From Owenia fusiformis (taxonomy: Eukaryota; Annelida; Polychaeta; Sabellida; Oweniidae), in assembly GCA_903813345.2 (NCBI GenBank), contig CAIIXF020000001.1:6947098-7011097 (forward strand): a stretch of 64,000 nucleotides of DNA, read 5' to 3'. This document shows, piece after piece, positions 50,526 through 63,421 of this stretch. Both the position numbers and the translations under genes were made by a program. The notes beneath the pieces were generated by a model, which was given only the letters and a program-made list of their open reading frames with translations, did no database searches and had not been told where the DNA came from. Every line of letters starts with the position of its first letter. Position 1 is the first letter of the stretch.

Positions 50526-52859
50526 TCACTGTTATTCCATAGTTAGCATGATATTCATAGGATAACATGTGAAAATAAAAACGGTATTTTTGTAATCAGT
50601 GGTAAAATATGATATTTTTGACAAATTTTCACTTAACCATAGCATACGGTTTTTTAGCCATGACATACGGCGCCGTATGCGATGGTTTATGGATTTTTGC
50701 TACTTCAGACTCAAAACGAGGCTAAGTGTCATTATCGCCGGATCGTTTGGAAAATTCGAATTAAATCACTTAATTTCCGACGATTCTGATGATGACTTTA
50801 ACTATGGAATAAAAAGAACATCCTATGATTTACTCGTGATATGATTTTAATCCACTCATGGATATTGATATCTGCACTCTCTTGCTACGCTCGCTCGTGC
50901 AGATGATCATATCCATTCGTGGATGAAAATCATATCACTCATAAATCATAGGATATCCTATATATATGCTTAAGACCAAAAAACCTATAAAGAATGTTAT
51001 TATTGAATACTGAGAATACATTGTTTTTACATTACGGAGCTTTATTTCTACCTGAAAGCATTTTGGAACATATCTCTTGCTTAAATATATCATGCAATGT
51101 TACTTTCAAAAACTTTCTTAGAACAATTAGACCATCCTATACTTTGACATGTTATTCTCCATTTCGTTTTTAAAAATTGTGGGAGCTTTAAACTCTAGAA
51201 GAGCTTAATTACCAATTATACCATGCACCCTCTTTGCCCTCCGTCGCATTTTTCTTAGAATGGCCAGGCATTGAAGAGTAAAGTCAGTTAAAGTGATATA
51301 TAGCTGTATATAACAACTTTCACTTGATACTGTGATGTCAAGCTTAAGCATTCAAACAGTGTATTTTGTCCCAAGATACAATAAAGTACTGATTTCATTT
51401 ATTTATCAATTCAGATGCCTTGGAATTAAAGTAAACACTTGGTATATATTACCAATATTATTTTTACCTATTATTGGTGGTACAATGACCAGGTTTCCTT
51501 TAATGTCTTTGGTCTTACTGTGCAGTTTGTAAAAAGAAAATTCAGAAAGTTGCAATCTTAGATGAAAAACTGGTGAAAATCATACTTGCTACAGCTTTTC
51601 CCATTTTCAGAAGCCAATAGATCTGTACTTCCACATACTATGACGTTAAGTCTTCTCATATGTATTATTGGTGGTACTAACTGGAGGCAGAATCAGAAAT
51701 TATGTCAAATAAAAGTAACATTTAAGAGATAAATTGTTCTGAATAGTGCATCTTTCATATTTTTCACGATATCTGACAGGTTTTTTGTCCTTTTGCCTCT
51801 TTTTAAAAGTACATGCAGAAGTGAATATTTGATCTAGAGCTCTGAAACTTCCAATATCAGAACTTGGTAGCATTATGTCTTGGTATCTTATGTTTGGGGT
51901 CTAAAAAAGTCACAGATGTTGAGAAAAATATTCATTAAGCAGCAGTTTCAGTTCAAAGTTAGTTAAAACTGCACTCACGACAGCTTTCTCTATTTTTGAA
52001 CGCCGATAGATCGGTAAGTATTAGTATTAGTACCTTGAAACTGCTCATATTATGTAGTCTTTGTGGTACTTTCTCATTGCAAAGGTAATTTGGAAACACT
52101 GTGACTTACATTTCATGCGTTACTGAACACTGAAAATGAACCAGCCTATTAGATTTCATCATGATACATTGTACAAAATTGAAAACGTATATATAAAATA
52201 TGTAGAGTCCTATATTTTAGTAATGAATGAATTACAATGTCAAGTAACAAGTGAAAATGTTAAAAATGCATTGATTTGCTTTCTATCAATATAAGTTTTT
52301 AATTGTATGCTGCAAAATGATAACATTGACCACGCCCACTTTCCAGGGGTAGGGTACTATAAAGTCATATTAAAAATCATAAATAGTACATTATCATTAT
52401 TATAATTGTATTACAATATCAAACAAAGCTTGAATTAGTTTTTAGAAAACAATTTTGAGCTATTTAAGCTGCCATCTTTTGCTGGAAGCTACAAATATAA
52501 GATACGTGAGACTTAAAAATGACTAAAATTGCGTATTTTTTTCCTATTAATTGCAATATTTCTGAGACTAATACAGATATCGGCCTATAACTTTAGGATA
52601 TTATTCATCTTTGGACTAGTAATGTGTGCTGTAGAAAGCAGAACAATAGCAACTATATCCTTTATGTTATGAAATAGTCTTATAGTACCCCCTGAAATCG
52701 CAGGAATTGAAGTCCAATTCGGCCGTGAAAATTGTTTTTACCACTTTAAAGGCCATCACCTTATATTTTCTTACACCTACTAGGTTACTCTAACACACTG
52801 CATTGCCAAAAGTTACTTCTTGCAAACTTCCGGCAAAACTGTGCCAGCATCTGATACAT

Positions 52860-54424
52860 AATGTTGAGCTTGGGTTTTAGATTGTACCGCTGATGAAATA
52901 TGATTTCTTATCTTGGACCCTCTAGACCCTCTGCAATATAGCCATATTTGACATTCTACATATGAATGTATAAAATATATTTGGAATTTCTATATAGAAT
53001 AATGTTTAATTCTCATGAATTTTGCCTTTTCTACATCTTAAAAAGTTAATAACTTCTAAATTTGACCAGAAAATTCACAATTCCTTTTAGAAAATAATTT
53101 TGGATTGTAAAGGAAACATTGGGATGCTTTTTAAAAATATTGCTTCATTCCAACATTTTACACTCACTATTCCCTATTACTTGAATTTAAAGCACATAAA
53201 TGTAGTGTGAATCCTTATTTAGTTACAATAACTTTTGCAGTAGCCTCACAATGTTTCAGACAAGATTTCTTCCTTTAATGATTGCATTTGTGACTTAAAG
53301 ATGTATGATTTATGTAAAATAAATTGTAATCTTAAAAGATTGTTTAACTTCTATTTATGATTGATTTTAGTAGGTCACCTCAACTCAGTTTCTATTTCTT
53401 ATTTTGTTATGGATTACACTTAAGGTTTTTTCCTGAGCTGGATGACGTCAGTAAATATCAAAATTGCGAAGAAAAATTGCAAAGAAAGTCAGGGATTTCG
53501 GAAGTGTATGGAATACTTTGATCCAATTTTAGACATGCATATACAGTATTGTAAACAAATCATTGGTGATTGGTCAGAGACAAGTTAGAGAAATGTTGGG
53601 GCATTTTCTTGAGTTATTTTTAATCAACTTGAATTCTGTACAGCAAAAAATAATCTTTATATAAATAACTTGTGTCTTGATTCATAGATGTCACTTAAGG
53701 CTTATTATTTTGCACCATCAATCATGTCAAAATACTTTCTTAGGGAGTGCATCAAAAGATCAATGCTTCACAAAAGCTATATCGTTTTTTATTCACGCCA
53801 CAAGTTATAAGGTTTATCGACAACATCGGCCTTGCTTATCCCGGAACTATCATCATGTACCTTGTTGAAGAGTCTTTCATATTCATTAGATGGGGTTTTA
53901 TATATATTGGCTGTGCCATAATAGTAAAAAAGAAATTTCAAAATTTGATATACATCTGAAATATTATCAATATGTAGAGGTACAGAGAGGATTGTGGGAT
54001 ATACATAAAACGGCTGGTGCAATTCTCTGGGGATCGATGTTGGGGAAGCTTATTGTTTTGGTTTTAAACAACCCCCCCCCCCCCCAGCTCAAAATATATA
54101 ACATATTTGGTGACATTGATCTTTTAACATGGTCCCTTAATTTGATTAGATGTGAATTCATCACCTTTTGTAAGTCATAAAAAGGTGCATTCGTGTTAAG
54201 TATTTCTGCTTGTCATGAACTCATTGGGAAGCATTTTCCCATTCTGATACTCATAGCATCTTTCTGTTTCACCTGAAAATTTTGGGCTCTCCTGGATCAC
54301 CAAATCATGCTCATTATATCATGGCATCTCAGAGCTGAGAAGAAATAAGATGTCATGGTTTATCATGATAGCATTTTCCAAGCCTCACTTATTCTGGAAA
54401 ATGATTGTGTCATAAGTAAAACAT
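52860..54424. other. Intergenic, nothing recognised
   Basis: AT-rich sequence. Frames at 53677-54180 are open in several registers but have no domain and overlap each other. A run of 14 C at about 54071 is notable only as a simple sequence. Confidence 0.4.
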
Positions 54425-54547
54425 AGTCTTGCTTAAAAGACCCTGTACTCCCCCCCCTATCATTCTCTCTAGTATATTGCTAGGTAAAGAGAGTGAAGGT
54501 GACGGGGGGGGGGGGGGGGTGGATACAGTCTTTGAGCAAGACTAAGT
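54425..54547. mobile_element. Small MITE of about 120 bp with G/C runs
   Basis: TAGTCTTGCTTAAAAGACCC then TGTACTCCCCCCC pairs with GGGGGGTGGATACAGTCTTT then GAGCAAGACTA. The two homopolymer runs face each other across a short loop. Confidence 0.75.
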
Positions 54548-54829
54548 AAAACGATGAGGTGTTGTGAATTTCAAAGTTTTTGGTCTTTTAGAATCAGTTG
54601 GAATTGTCTGAAATAAACAAATCTTGAAATGCATCATCTATTTCTGCTGTATTTATGCTATACTGGTTTTATTCTGGACCTGTATGTAAATATGTATTGT
54701 GTTAGATAATCGAGGGGTACAAATTGATTTATAATATTACTTTATCTTTCAACAAGTTCTTGTATATACCCCCACCTGCATTCTCTTTGCTAAAGCTGAA
54801 TAGAGATACTTAATATACTTGTAACTGTA

Positions 54830-55037
54830 CAGGCCCGTAGCCAGGATTTGCCAAGGGGGGGGGGTTCTGTTTTCAAAAATCTCCAGAGGGGTTCACATTT
54901 GACAATTTTGGCCCAAATATGGCGAAAATCACTTGAGAAGTGCTCAAAATGGTGAAAAACTGCATGATTTTGAAAGAATTTTTGGCTGGGGGGGAGGGGG
55001 GGGGGGGTTCGCGCGAAACCCCCTTGCTACGGGCCTG
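54830..55037. mobile_element. 208-bp MITE with CAGGCCCGTAGC ends
   Basis: CAGGCCCGTAGCCAGGATTT on the left and TTGCTACGGGCCTG on the right are inverted. CTGTA lies on both sides (54825-54829 and 55038-55042), a likely target duplication. G-runs of 9 to 10 lie inside. It resembles a MITE type common in many animals. Confidence 0.85.
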
Positions 55038-55042
55038 CTGTA

Positions 55043-57466
55043 GAATGCAAGTTTCTTTTTATTATTTGTGATCATCAGATATGTCTGACCTCTAAAATTC
55101 ATTATCAGTGTGGTCTAAGATCACATTTCACATATACATTGTCTTGAATTATATAAGGTATGTAATTAAGATGGGATTGTGAGTTAGATCTTACAGTGCA
55201 TTACAAATACTGACATTGTCACTCTACATTATAAATTAAAACCAATGCCAAAATTAGAATATTAGAACAATGACAAAGGGGTTTGTTTCATAAAATGTCA
55301 TCGCCTGGGGTTAGTTATTATTTTTATTTACAACATCTGTTATAGTAAACATGATAATTATATAAAAATGTTGAGCTCAAAACTTGTTTTCACCAGGGAC
55401 GATTTTCAGTTGAAAAGAATGAGATATGTCTGATTAACTACATGCCAAATTGTACTAAAAATATAACGTTTTGTTTGAAATTAACAGCAACTGACTAGTT
55501 TTGTCTTTGTGAAATGATGTCCCTATTGACATGGTCCCTTTTCAATACAAAGAAGATATGCCAGCTATCAAAAGAGAATGCCTTGAGTAAAAAGGAATAC
55601 AATACTCAAGGTCAAGATCAATTCAGCATATAAAGTAAATGTATTACATTGATGCATCCTAAGTAGACGTGAACATGTCCTTAATCTTCGATAGGGACAC
55701 AAAAAATTAAATCTTAAAAACTGTTGGAGGTGTTTACTCATTTTGGTGTTTTATGTTGAAAATCAAAAATGAACAAAAAGGTGACAGAAACATCTCTGAC
55801 ATATATTTCATGTTGAATTTATTGTTCATGTCTATATAATGCAATGGCAAATTAAGGACAATATAATGTTAAGATGTTTATGAAAAACCTTGGATGAGTT
55901 GATATTTTAAGAACAGGGAATGCATAAATCATGATCAAAATTACATACCAGGTAACTTAATACTGCAAGTTTAGAGGTTGCGGGTATGTCATCCTTTGTG
56001 AAGTTATGAATCCTCGAAAAGATATATATAAATCTTAATTTTCTTTTTCTAGACAAAAATATTAAATTATATGTTTTGATAAATTAGGAGCACAGGTTAT
56101 ATCTTGTCTATTACTGAGAGCATATCAGCATACACTTTTTCTTACGGTTCATAGATTAAAAAAATAAAATCTAAAACTAAATGAATTCGAGTAAGTTGAA
56201 TCTGAATGTTATTGAGGTCAAAGTTTCAACACTGATTCAGCTATCATAGCTGGGAAATGATTATTGGCCATTATTGGGGCTTTTGAACATAATTGAAAAC
56301 AGGTTAGGGTCAGTTCAGTTGAGTTAACCTTAACTAGGGTTAAGGAAATCTCACTCTATTCATTCCCAATTAGTTTTTTGGTGGTTTTGACAATGACAGG
56401 ATTATAAACTACTAAAATTGATGATTCCTTCAATCAAATTATAAATATAAATGATCTCATCTAGAGGAAAAATGAAACTCAAGACCTAAAATGAGGCCAT
56501 ATGATCTTTTGGAGTCATTTTTCTAAGTTGTCTTATGTCTCATATCCCATAAAATGTAACAGCTAAAATGATTGATCTTTTGACCCTGGTTTGACCCTTT
56601 TGCATATCCATAAATGTCTTCAGAGGTACAGTTGGATATATTACATTGGAAATCAGAATGATGGATGTATATAATTTTAATGTCATCTCCAAGAATTCAT
56701 TGTTTTTAAATGATGATGTAAAATATTTTTGGTGTAAAAATGAGATAACAACATCCCATGAAATTTATTTTTCAAAATTATTCTGTATATTGTGAAAATA
56801 TGTAATGGAGATCTGTTATAACAGCTCCCAGCTGCTGAGAGCAGACTCAAAGAGCTTTATTGCACCCAGGAGATGAATCTAGAGGACACTGTACCATGTA
56901 GATCAGACTTTCATACTTGCTATAATCCAAGTGTATGAATACACAAACCTGAGATAGATTTTTTTTAAGTAGCAAAAGAAAAGTTTTGAAAGTTAATGCA
57001 GTGTATGTTATGTGGTTAATAGAGTTGGCACATGCAAAATGCTTTCCATTTATTATTGTTTATAAAAACACTTTTCAATGTAGGCATTAAGATGAAAAAT
57101 AAGTATTGAGTAGGAAGTTATGATGTTTAAAATATAAGTAAATCTTAAATACTTTCAAACTAACTACTGTTGTGAGCTACTTAGAGTAACTCTATATGAT
57201 GATAATTTTAATGATACTTTCACATGGTGAGCTGAGCATGCAGCTAGCTGAAGTTTCACTCTTCAAACAACAATGAACCCCTGGATGGGTAAAACAAAAT
57301 TAATTTGAGCTGAGAACTTGAGAGTTTTAGAAACATTTTCATTTTATTTTAAGTTTCATCCTATTAATATCATGTCATAGGAAAACTATAAATTTGACAG
57401 TTGATGGATTATAAAAGGATTTCTACAATTTACTTCTAAAAGTGGTAGTATGGAACATCATTGAAA
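55043..57466. other. Upstream flank of the channel gene, nothing recognised
   Basis: No exon, repeat end or defined promoter motif is supported. The channel's 5'UTR or an untranslated first exon may lie here. Confidence 0.4.
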
Positions 57467-60400
57467 ATGGTGTGCATTTTGGAAAAACAGTGGTATATAT
57501 ATGTAGGACCTAGCATCTGTGTATGGCTTCTTGGATATATATGTATTTTTATTAGACGATTCCAGAAATATTGCAGTGATGCACCATTGGAAAGGATATC
57601 TGATTCAACATCATTTATCGCAGAAGATGTGGGTGGGGAGCCCACTGAATTGTTTAAAACATGTGTTGGCAATCGGGAAAAAAGATCATCCAAACTTGTT
57701 CTTAAAGACACGATTGAGGGTTTGGTCAGAGGCAGGACATATCCTGGAAAATTAGTGGTAAGTTTGAATTTATGTCCCATGCACTGATTAATAAGATTTC
57801 TTCAATTTTAGGGTAGAATGTGACTTATGCTCATCTCTTTAACATAAAAACGTGACTGCAGGAGGGAAACCTGTCAAAAATTTCTGTTAGATCAGAAACT
57901 TAAAATAGGGGTTTTATAATATGGCTATGATCTTGGAAATAAAAAAACACATTTATTTTCCTAATTTATGCTCAATTCCTTTAGAATGGGTGACTTGGAA
58001 AGATTTGCTGTGAATGTTTTTGCATTGCTGGTGTCGAGAATAATGTGTTATATAAATTCAATGAGCTACCAAAAATAAACTCGTCATATTTCACTTTCAA
58101 TACTTTGTAAATTAAGTTTCAAGCATGGGGGTAGGGGGGGGGGGCAGATCATGAATTCATTAATTTAGTTTCTGTACTGATTGTTTTGACAGCTTACCTA
58201 CATATTTACCTTTAATATAAACATGATGTAGCTAAGTATAATCTAATCTGCTTAAGTGTCATTTCATAGGCATTATGTTTCCATAACATTAAATAATATC
58301 CGTGTTGTGCAAAACAGAATATTGAAAATATTGTGATTTCAACAGACCATATTGACCAAATCAATTTTATAATTTAGCAGTATTTTTCCAATTTCTATCT
58401 CACATTTTACTTTAGCATGCATACTAGTAAATGTTTTATTTAAAGAAATAGAAAGAAAAAAACAGAAACTTAGCCAGTATTAATTTGACTTGCAATGGGA
58501 ACCTGTTGAGAAAGATCAAAGTTATGCATATTCAATTTCTTTAGATTTTAAAAACAATTTTTTGAATAAATCAAACTCAAGATCATGATCAAGGGCGTGA
58601 TCTAAGCTATAAATGCCATAAATAGGAGCCTTCAAAATGAATCAACACAATTTTGAACTTCAAAATCAATCAAAATGAATCTAATTATATTTTATTACAG
58701 ATTGGAGTTGTATGGTTACTGAATGTGCTGTCTCTAGTGCTCTACTTCATTGATGAAGCAAGGTATGAAAAAGCTTGTTGCTATCATTCATCATTCAGGT
58801 TCATGACATGGTGGTTGTAAAATATCCATTTTAATGTTTGAATTTTAAATTAGGTTTTTAAAGTACCACAAAATGTGTTTACAAAGGTTGAATTTTTTCA
58901 TAAGCTTATAAAGTATCTCGCATCCAATCATGGGTTTATAGTACATGAAGTTAGAATGTCGATTATAATTCAATTGAATTCCTCTTGGTTGCTAATCATT
59001 TTAGAATATCAAAATTTTTTGTCCTGCATTTACCATTTTTGAAATATACATAACCTTGTTATTGAAAAAATAATGAAAATCTTATGTAGTACTTATAAGA
59101 ATATTTATTGTACTCTTTAGACATTAAAAACTTTTTGTTTTTGGAAATCAAACACTTCAGATTATGAGGTGAGTTGATTGATCATTTGACAAAGAACATT
59201 ACATTTTAATGGATGCACTTTCAATTTATTTCAGTTTAAAAAGGAATTTAGACATCTGGAGTACATTGTTCGAAATTTAAAGTAGAAAATTCCTAATTTT
59301 ATTATCTATGTATGCCATCATAGTCTCCGTGGTAACAACAGCCAGTTAAGAACTTTGGTAGCAAATAATGTTTTGATAAAGTCCCCATGCCAGGAGGGTA
59401 ACCATGATCTAAAGTCTGACAATGCAAAAGTTGAGAATATCAAAAAGATAAAAGAAGTTCTTGCTACCTTTACAAAACTTTAGTTGAAAAAGTATGTTTC
59501 TGTAAAATTCTGAATAACCATGAAACATTTCTGTTGTTGATTTCGTAGAATACTTTGAAATTACTATAAATCATTTGTGTTGTTGTTTATGATTTGTAGT
59601 ATAATTTGCAATTACTATAAAACAATCGTGTGATTGTTTATAATTTGTAATATATTTTGAAATTACCATCAAAACATTTGTGTTCATGTTCATGTTTTGG
59701 TGTTGTTTTTAGCTCACATGTTTTATATTGACTTAGCATTTTTGCACTGCATTTCAATTTGTTGCACACTAGGACCAAGACTTTATATGCATGACACTGT
59801 TTTTAGCTCATTTATGTTATGTTGTATTATGTTGTGTAGTTTGATGTAACTGTTTTGTAGTGTACTCTAATTTGTAGTGTACTAGGAGACTCTAAGTGTG
59901 TGAAGCTGTTGCCTTTGGATGCTTTGCTACATTGCTGCTTCTTCATATTTAGCATGTTAAGGGTAGATATTCTATTAGTTATGTTATATATGGAGGTTTT
60001 TAATGGGAGGGATGGAATATGAATTTTATTCTGAGGGAAAATATGATATTGGTCAAGAAAAATATCATATTGAGCGAGGGTGATAGCCCGAGTGTCAGTA
60101 TGATATTTTCAGAGGTCTACATCTTATCCCCCTCAGTCTATATCATATCGCCCTCGGTCAATTTGATAATTTCCTTGGCCAATATAATATTTTCCCTCAG
60201 AATAAAATTCATTCCACCCCTCCCATTAAATAAACTCTATTTATTTTTTGTTATTTGTTTCTACTTTAGTTATAATTTACTGTGTACACTTTTTATTTGT
60301 ATCATATAAAAAGTGATAGCCCCTTGTTCAAAGGCCTCTAAACTATTCATTTGACACTTTTTACATTTTTTACATTTTACATTACTGTGTTGCAATTATT

Positions 60401-63400
60401 TGTATGTTAAATTAGACATTAGCTTGTCATAAACTTTACCTTTCAAACATTTCAAAAGTTGAAACTCAATGTATATTATATTTGGTAAAACTGTAGTACT
60501 ATAAAAGGAAAGCAGTTTTCAATGTTGTTGCCTATCATGCACTCTATATAATATCTAGTGACTGTTTATGCTCATTGAAGGTGGTGAAACAAACAAAATG
60601 GAAATTTTCATGTTGACCCTTTTCATCAAAGAAGACCACATCATGATCTACAGTTGCTGGAATAAGAGAGTGTCAATTATCTTTGTGTGATAAAATATAT
60701 CTACATGTATCATGGAGTATTTCCCATGATACATGAAATTAATGTACTATGAAATTAATTTATTTAAAAAACAGAATTCACTCCTTTAGTAAATATACTG
60801 CTCTAAAAATAGGAAAAGTCACCTTCATAAAGCATGGAACTAGACATTTATATAGAATGTATCTTATTCTCATGAAATGAACATTATCCTTGCTTGTAAA
60901 CATCATATCACTTCATGTAGGACTTCTCAATTCTTTGTTATAGAGCCTGGTTACTATAGCTTTTATGTCACCACCACAGATCACAAGTGGTGACATATTG
61001 TTATAGTCTCCTTAGTAACCTTTTGTGCATTTTAAGTTTGGAAACGGAATATTGAATATGAATACTAGAAAGGGCTAGGGAATATGAAGACAAACATATG
61101 GAAGAATATAAAATCCTACCACCCATGCTGCCCCTCTTAGTCCCCCCCATGGAAACAACCCTGAATGCCTAAGCAATTTCTGTTTCAGTTTGGAGTGTGT
61201 AAGAATGGCCTTATGTTCTGGTCATCACTGAGCACCATTGTTGACATCTTCACCATTCCACAACCTTTCATTGCAATCTATCTGGGCAGAAACTGGCTTG
61301 GTAAGTGGCATGATTTTCACTTCTTTTTTCATTGTTTGATTGAATCATTTAATATAATATCTTGAGAAAAAATTAGATGAAATCAGTATCAGTATTTGGT
61401 TATTTATTTTATCTGGTAAATTACCAATTGTGTTTCGTCAGTTTGAAGTGTAAATAGAGTCAATTTTTCTTTTCTGAAAATATAAATCTTTTTTATTCTA
61501 ATTTTTTCTACATGTGACATATACCTAATGTAGCACCTTATCAAATAACTTTGACCACTGTTATACTTAAAAAGGCCCCCCCAATGGCAGATTGAGTCAA
61601 TGAGTGCATAACATGTGTAGTATATGATGGTCACAATGTCTGTTCACATATCTGTTCACATTAATGTTCCCTCAGCAGTGGGTGTATTGCTAATCCTATT
61701 AGTGTGATGCACCATGCATTAATCTTGTACAAATGAAGGAAAATACAAACCTGGGATATGGACATTTTCCAAATATGTCAAGGCTAAAATAGTTATGAAA
61801 TTAATTTTATTCAGCTTAAATATTTTCATCCCAATTAATAAGGTTCAGTATGGGTAAAGCAGTCAAGCCAGCTGTCCATTGTTCTATTTATTGTTATACA
61901 TGAAGTAAAACCTCTGTATAGTGAACACCTATAGAGCCACAAAATAGTGTTCACTGTAGGTAGGTGTTCCCTGCAGAGGATTTTTAAACAGGAGTCAATG
62001 TGGTGCGTGTCTTGAAGTGGTTTTCACTAAACACAGGTGTTCACAAGAGAGAGGTGTTCACATGTATTATGTGGCAAATATGTCATCGTATATTTGGTAT
62101 TATAAATGGGAGTCACTTTTTATGTGTTTCAATCAAACCCCAAAGTTAGCAATCAAAGAAACACAGTACATTAGTATATGGAAAAATGCTTCAAATTTTT
62201 GGTTCGAGTCTTGTATATTTCAGATAGATTAGTTTTATGTACAGTTACCATTTGGCCTCTTGTAATTTAGGGATTTTTATCCATAATACTTTTTTCAAAA
62301 ATAACATGTCATGTTTTCATATAATTAAAATGTAATTTATTAAGTATTCTGTTTTTTCTTCATCAATTTATAAAGTTTATCAACATTTTAATTTTTGAGT
62401 ACTATTTTATCACTCATGATATATGAATTATATAATAATATATGATAATAAATTAGTACTCTTAATATGAGCGCTCAATGAGTAATGAAAAATCAATGAA
62501 ATTAGTGCTATTTCATCCCTCATGATATGTGTACTCATTTAGTACTAAAACATGCACTAATTAGTACTCATAGAATGAGTGCTCATTGAGTAATGAAAAA
62601 TCAATGAAATTAGCGCTATTTTATCACTCATCATATGAGTACTCATTTAGTACTAAAACATGCAATAAATCAGTACTCATGTCATTACTGCTCATTTAGT
62701 ACTAATATTTACTGAACTGAGTACTAAAATGCCATGAGTACTATTTTAGTACTCGGTAAATCTCCCTGTGTACCTGTCCTTTAATATTTTTGACATTTGA
62801 TTGTAGGTCTTAGATTTCTGAGGGCCTTAAATCTGATAATGGTTGCTGAAATATTACAGCTTCTTGGCTGGTTGAGGTCAAGGAACAGTATCAGAATGAC
62901 TACTCTAGCAATGATCTTTACTGGGGTCTGGCTCTCAACATCAGGATTTGTACATCTTGTAAGTAAAGAACATGAAATGTTTGTATTTTGACACTCAAAC
63001 TTGGTTCTTGTAGTAACTATAATAAAGCACTAATATATTTAGTTTATATTTGTATATAGCACTGTTCTTCTCAAGTTTACAAATATATCAGTGATTTTTT
63101 TATGTTCATATGAAACCAAGTTAAATTGCAATTTAATTAGCTAAATGCCTTCCTCTGTATGAGTTTGTGCATTTCTTTTATAGTCTATAGATTGGTTTTG
63201 ATTCTTTGAATGATTTCTTTATATTATATCCTTACATGGTTGTAATTTAGGTAGAAAACACTGGGGATCCCTTTTATGAGTACAACAATGGTCAAAGCCT
63301 CACATATTGGGATTCAGTCTACTACATGTTGGTTACTATGTCTACTGTTGGCTTTGGAGACATCAGCTGTGTAACTGTAACAGGAAAGATCTTCATAACT

Positions 63401-63421
63401 GCATTTATTATAGGATCTTAC
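57467..63421 (+). CDS. Slo-family potassium channel alpha subunit (BK-like), 5' part
   Basis: Exons found: 57467-57757 (S0 and S0-S1 linker), 58701-58762 (S1, ending YFIDEA), 61189-61300 (S3, VDIFTIPQPF, IYLGRNWLG), 62807-62958 (S4-S5, LRFLRALNLIMVAEIL) and 63251-63421 (pore and start of S6, TMSTVGFGD). The order and the blocks FLRAL, GFVHLVENTGDP and LTYW identify a Slo1/Slo3-type channel in the plasma membrane. The ATG follows an in-frame stop and gives a short N-terminus before S0. The S1 exon ends with two extra bases while the S3 exon starts in phase 0, so at least one exon (S2) lies between them and was not found. S4 has Asn where BK channels have the third Arg (FLRALR), and the filter is GFGD rather than GYGD. 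The rest of S6 and the calcium-sensing RCK domains lie beyond the window. Confidence 0.9.
59990..60240. mobile_element. MITE with GGAGGGATGG-type ends, copy 2
   Basis: TTTTTAATGGGAGGGATGGA and TGAATTTTATTC on the left match GAATAAAATTCATTCCACCC then CTCCCATTAAATAA on the right. The interior has AATATGATAT palindromes as in copy 1 (49326-49520). It lies in the intron between the S1 and S3 exons of the channel gene, where the S2 exon is expected. Confidence 0.85.
60960..61020. repeat. Fragment of the GTGACATATTG repeat
   Basis: ATGTCACCACCACAGATCAC and AAGTGGTGACATATTGTTAT form a short inverted pair like the copy at 34456. Intronic. Confidence 0.55.
61905..62065. repeat. Degraded dispersed repeat with AGGTGTTC motifs
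   Basis: AGTGAACACCT, AGTGTTCACTG, AGGTAGGTGTTCC and AGAGGTGTTCAC recur, and similar text (GGTCCACTATGGGAGGTGTT) occurs near 10870. Limits are unclear. Confidence 0.5.
62370..62760. repeat. Tandem units with ATGAGTACTCAT palindromes
   Basis: Two units of about 112 bp (62455-62566 and 62568-62680) share GAGTAATGAAAAATCAATGA, CTCATTTAGTACTAAAACAT and TTAGTACTCAT, and shorter pieces flank them. The array ends about 50 bases before the S4 exon of the channel gene. Confidence 0.75.

Larger units (their letters stand above)
47226..52859. repeat. 5.6-kb palindrome (giant fold-back), centre near 50043
   Basis: The left edge ATGTATCAGATGCTGGCACA is mirrored at the right edge by GTGCCAGCATCTGATACAT. 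Matching continues inward in order: AATTCCTGCGATTTCAGGGG against the mirror near 52700; CCTGGAAAGTGGGCGTGGTC near 47738 against GACCACGCCCACTTTCCAGG near 52330; CCGATCTATCGG near 48230 against 52000; and the inner part 49610-49770 against 50380-50523. The outer 500 bases are nearly identical, while the middle is more diverged with gaps. Each arm also holds an internal duplication of about 400 bp (48240-48560 and 48640-48950). No transposase or other gene is evident. It could be a very large fold-back transposon or an inverted duplication. Confidence 0.85.

Noticed and set aside
53677-54180. Cluster of overlapping open frames on both strands
   Set aside because: No domain, no splice-linked partner and a poly-C run inside; likely chance in AT-rich sequence.
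57436-57780. Minus-strand frame opposite the first channel exon
   Set aside because: The plus strand clearly encodes S0 of a Slo channel; the other strand is a shadow.
59690-59860. A frame with FYIDLAFLHCISICC proposed as the missing S2
   Set aside because: It resembles IDLAFN of Slo S2 for only a few residues, lacks the IFF..YF..R pattern and has no suitable splice sites.
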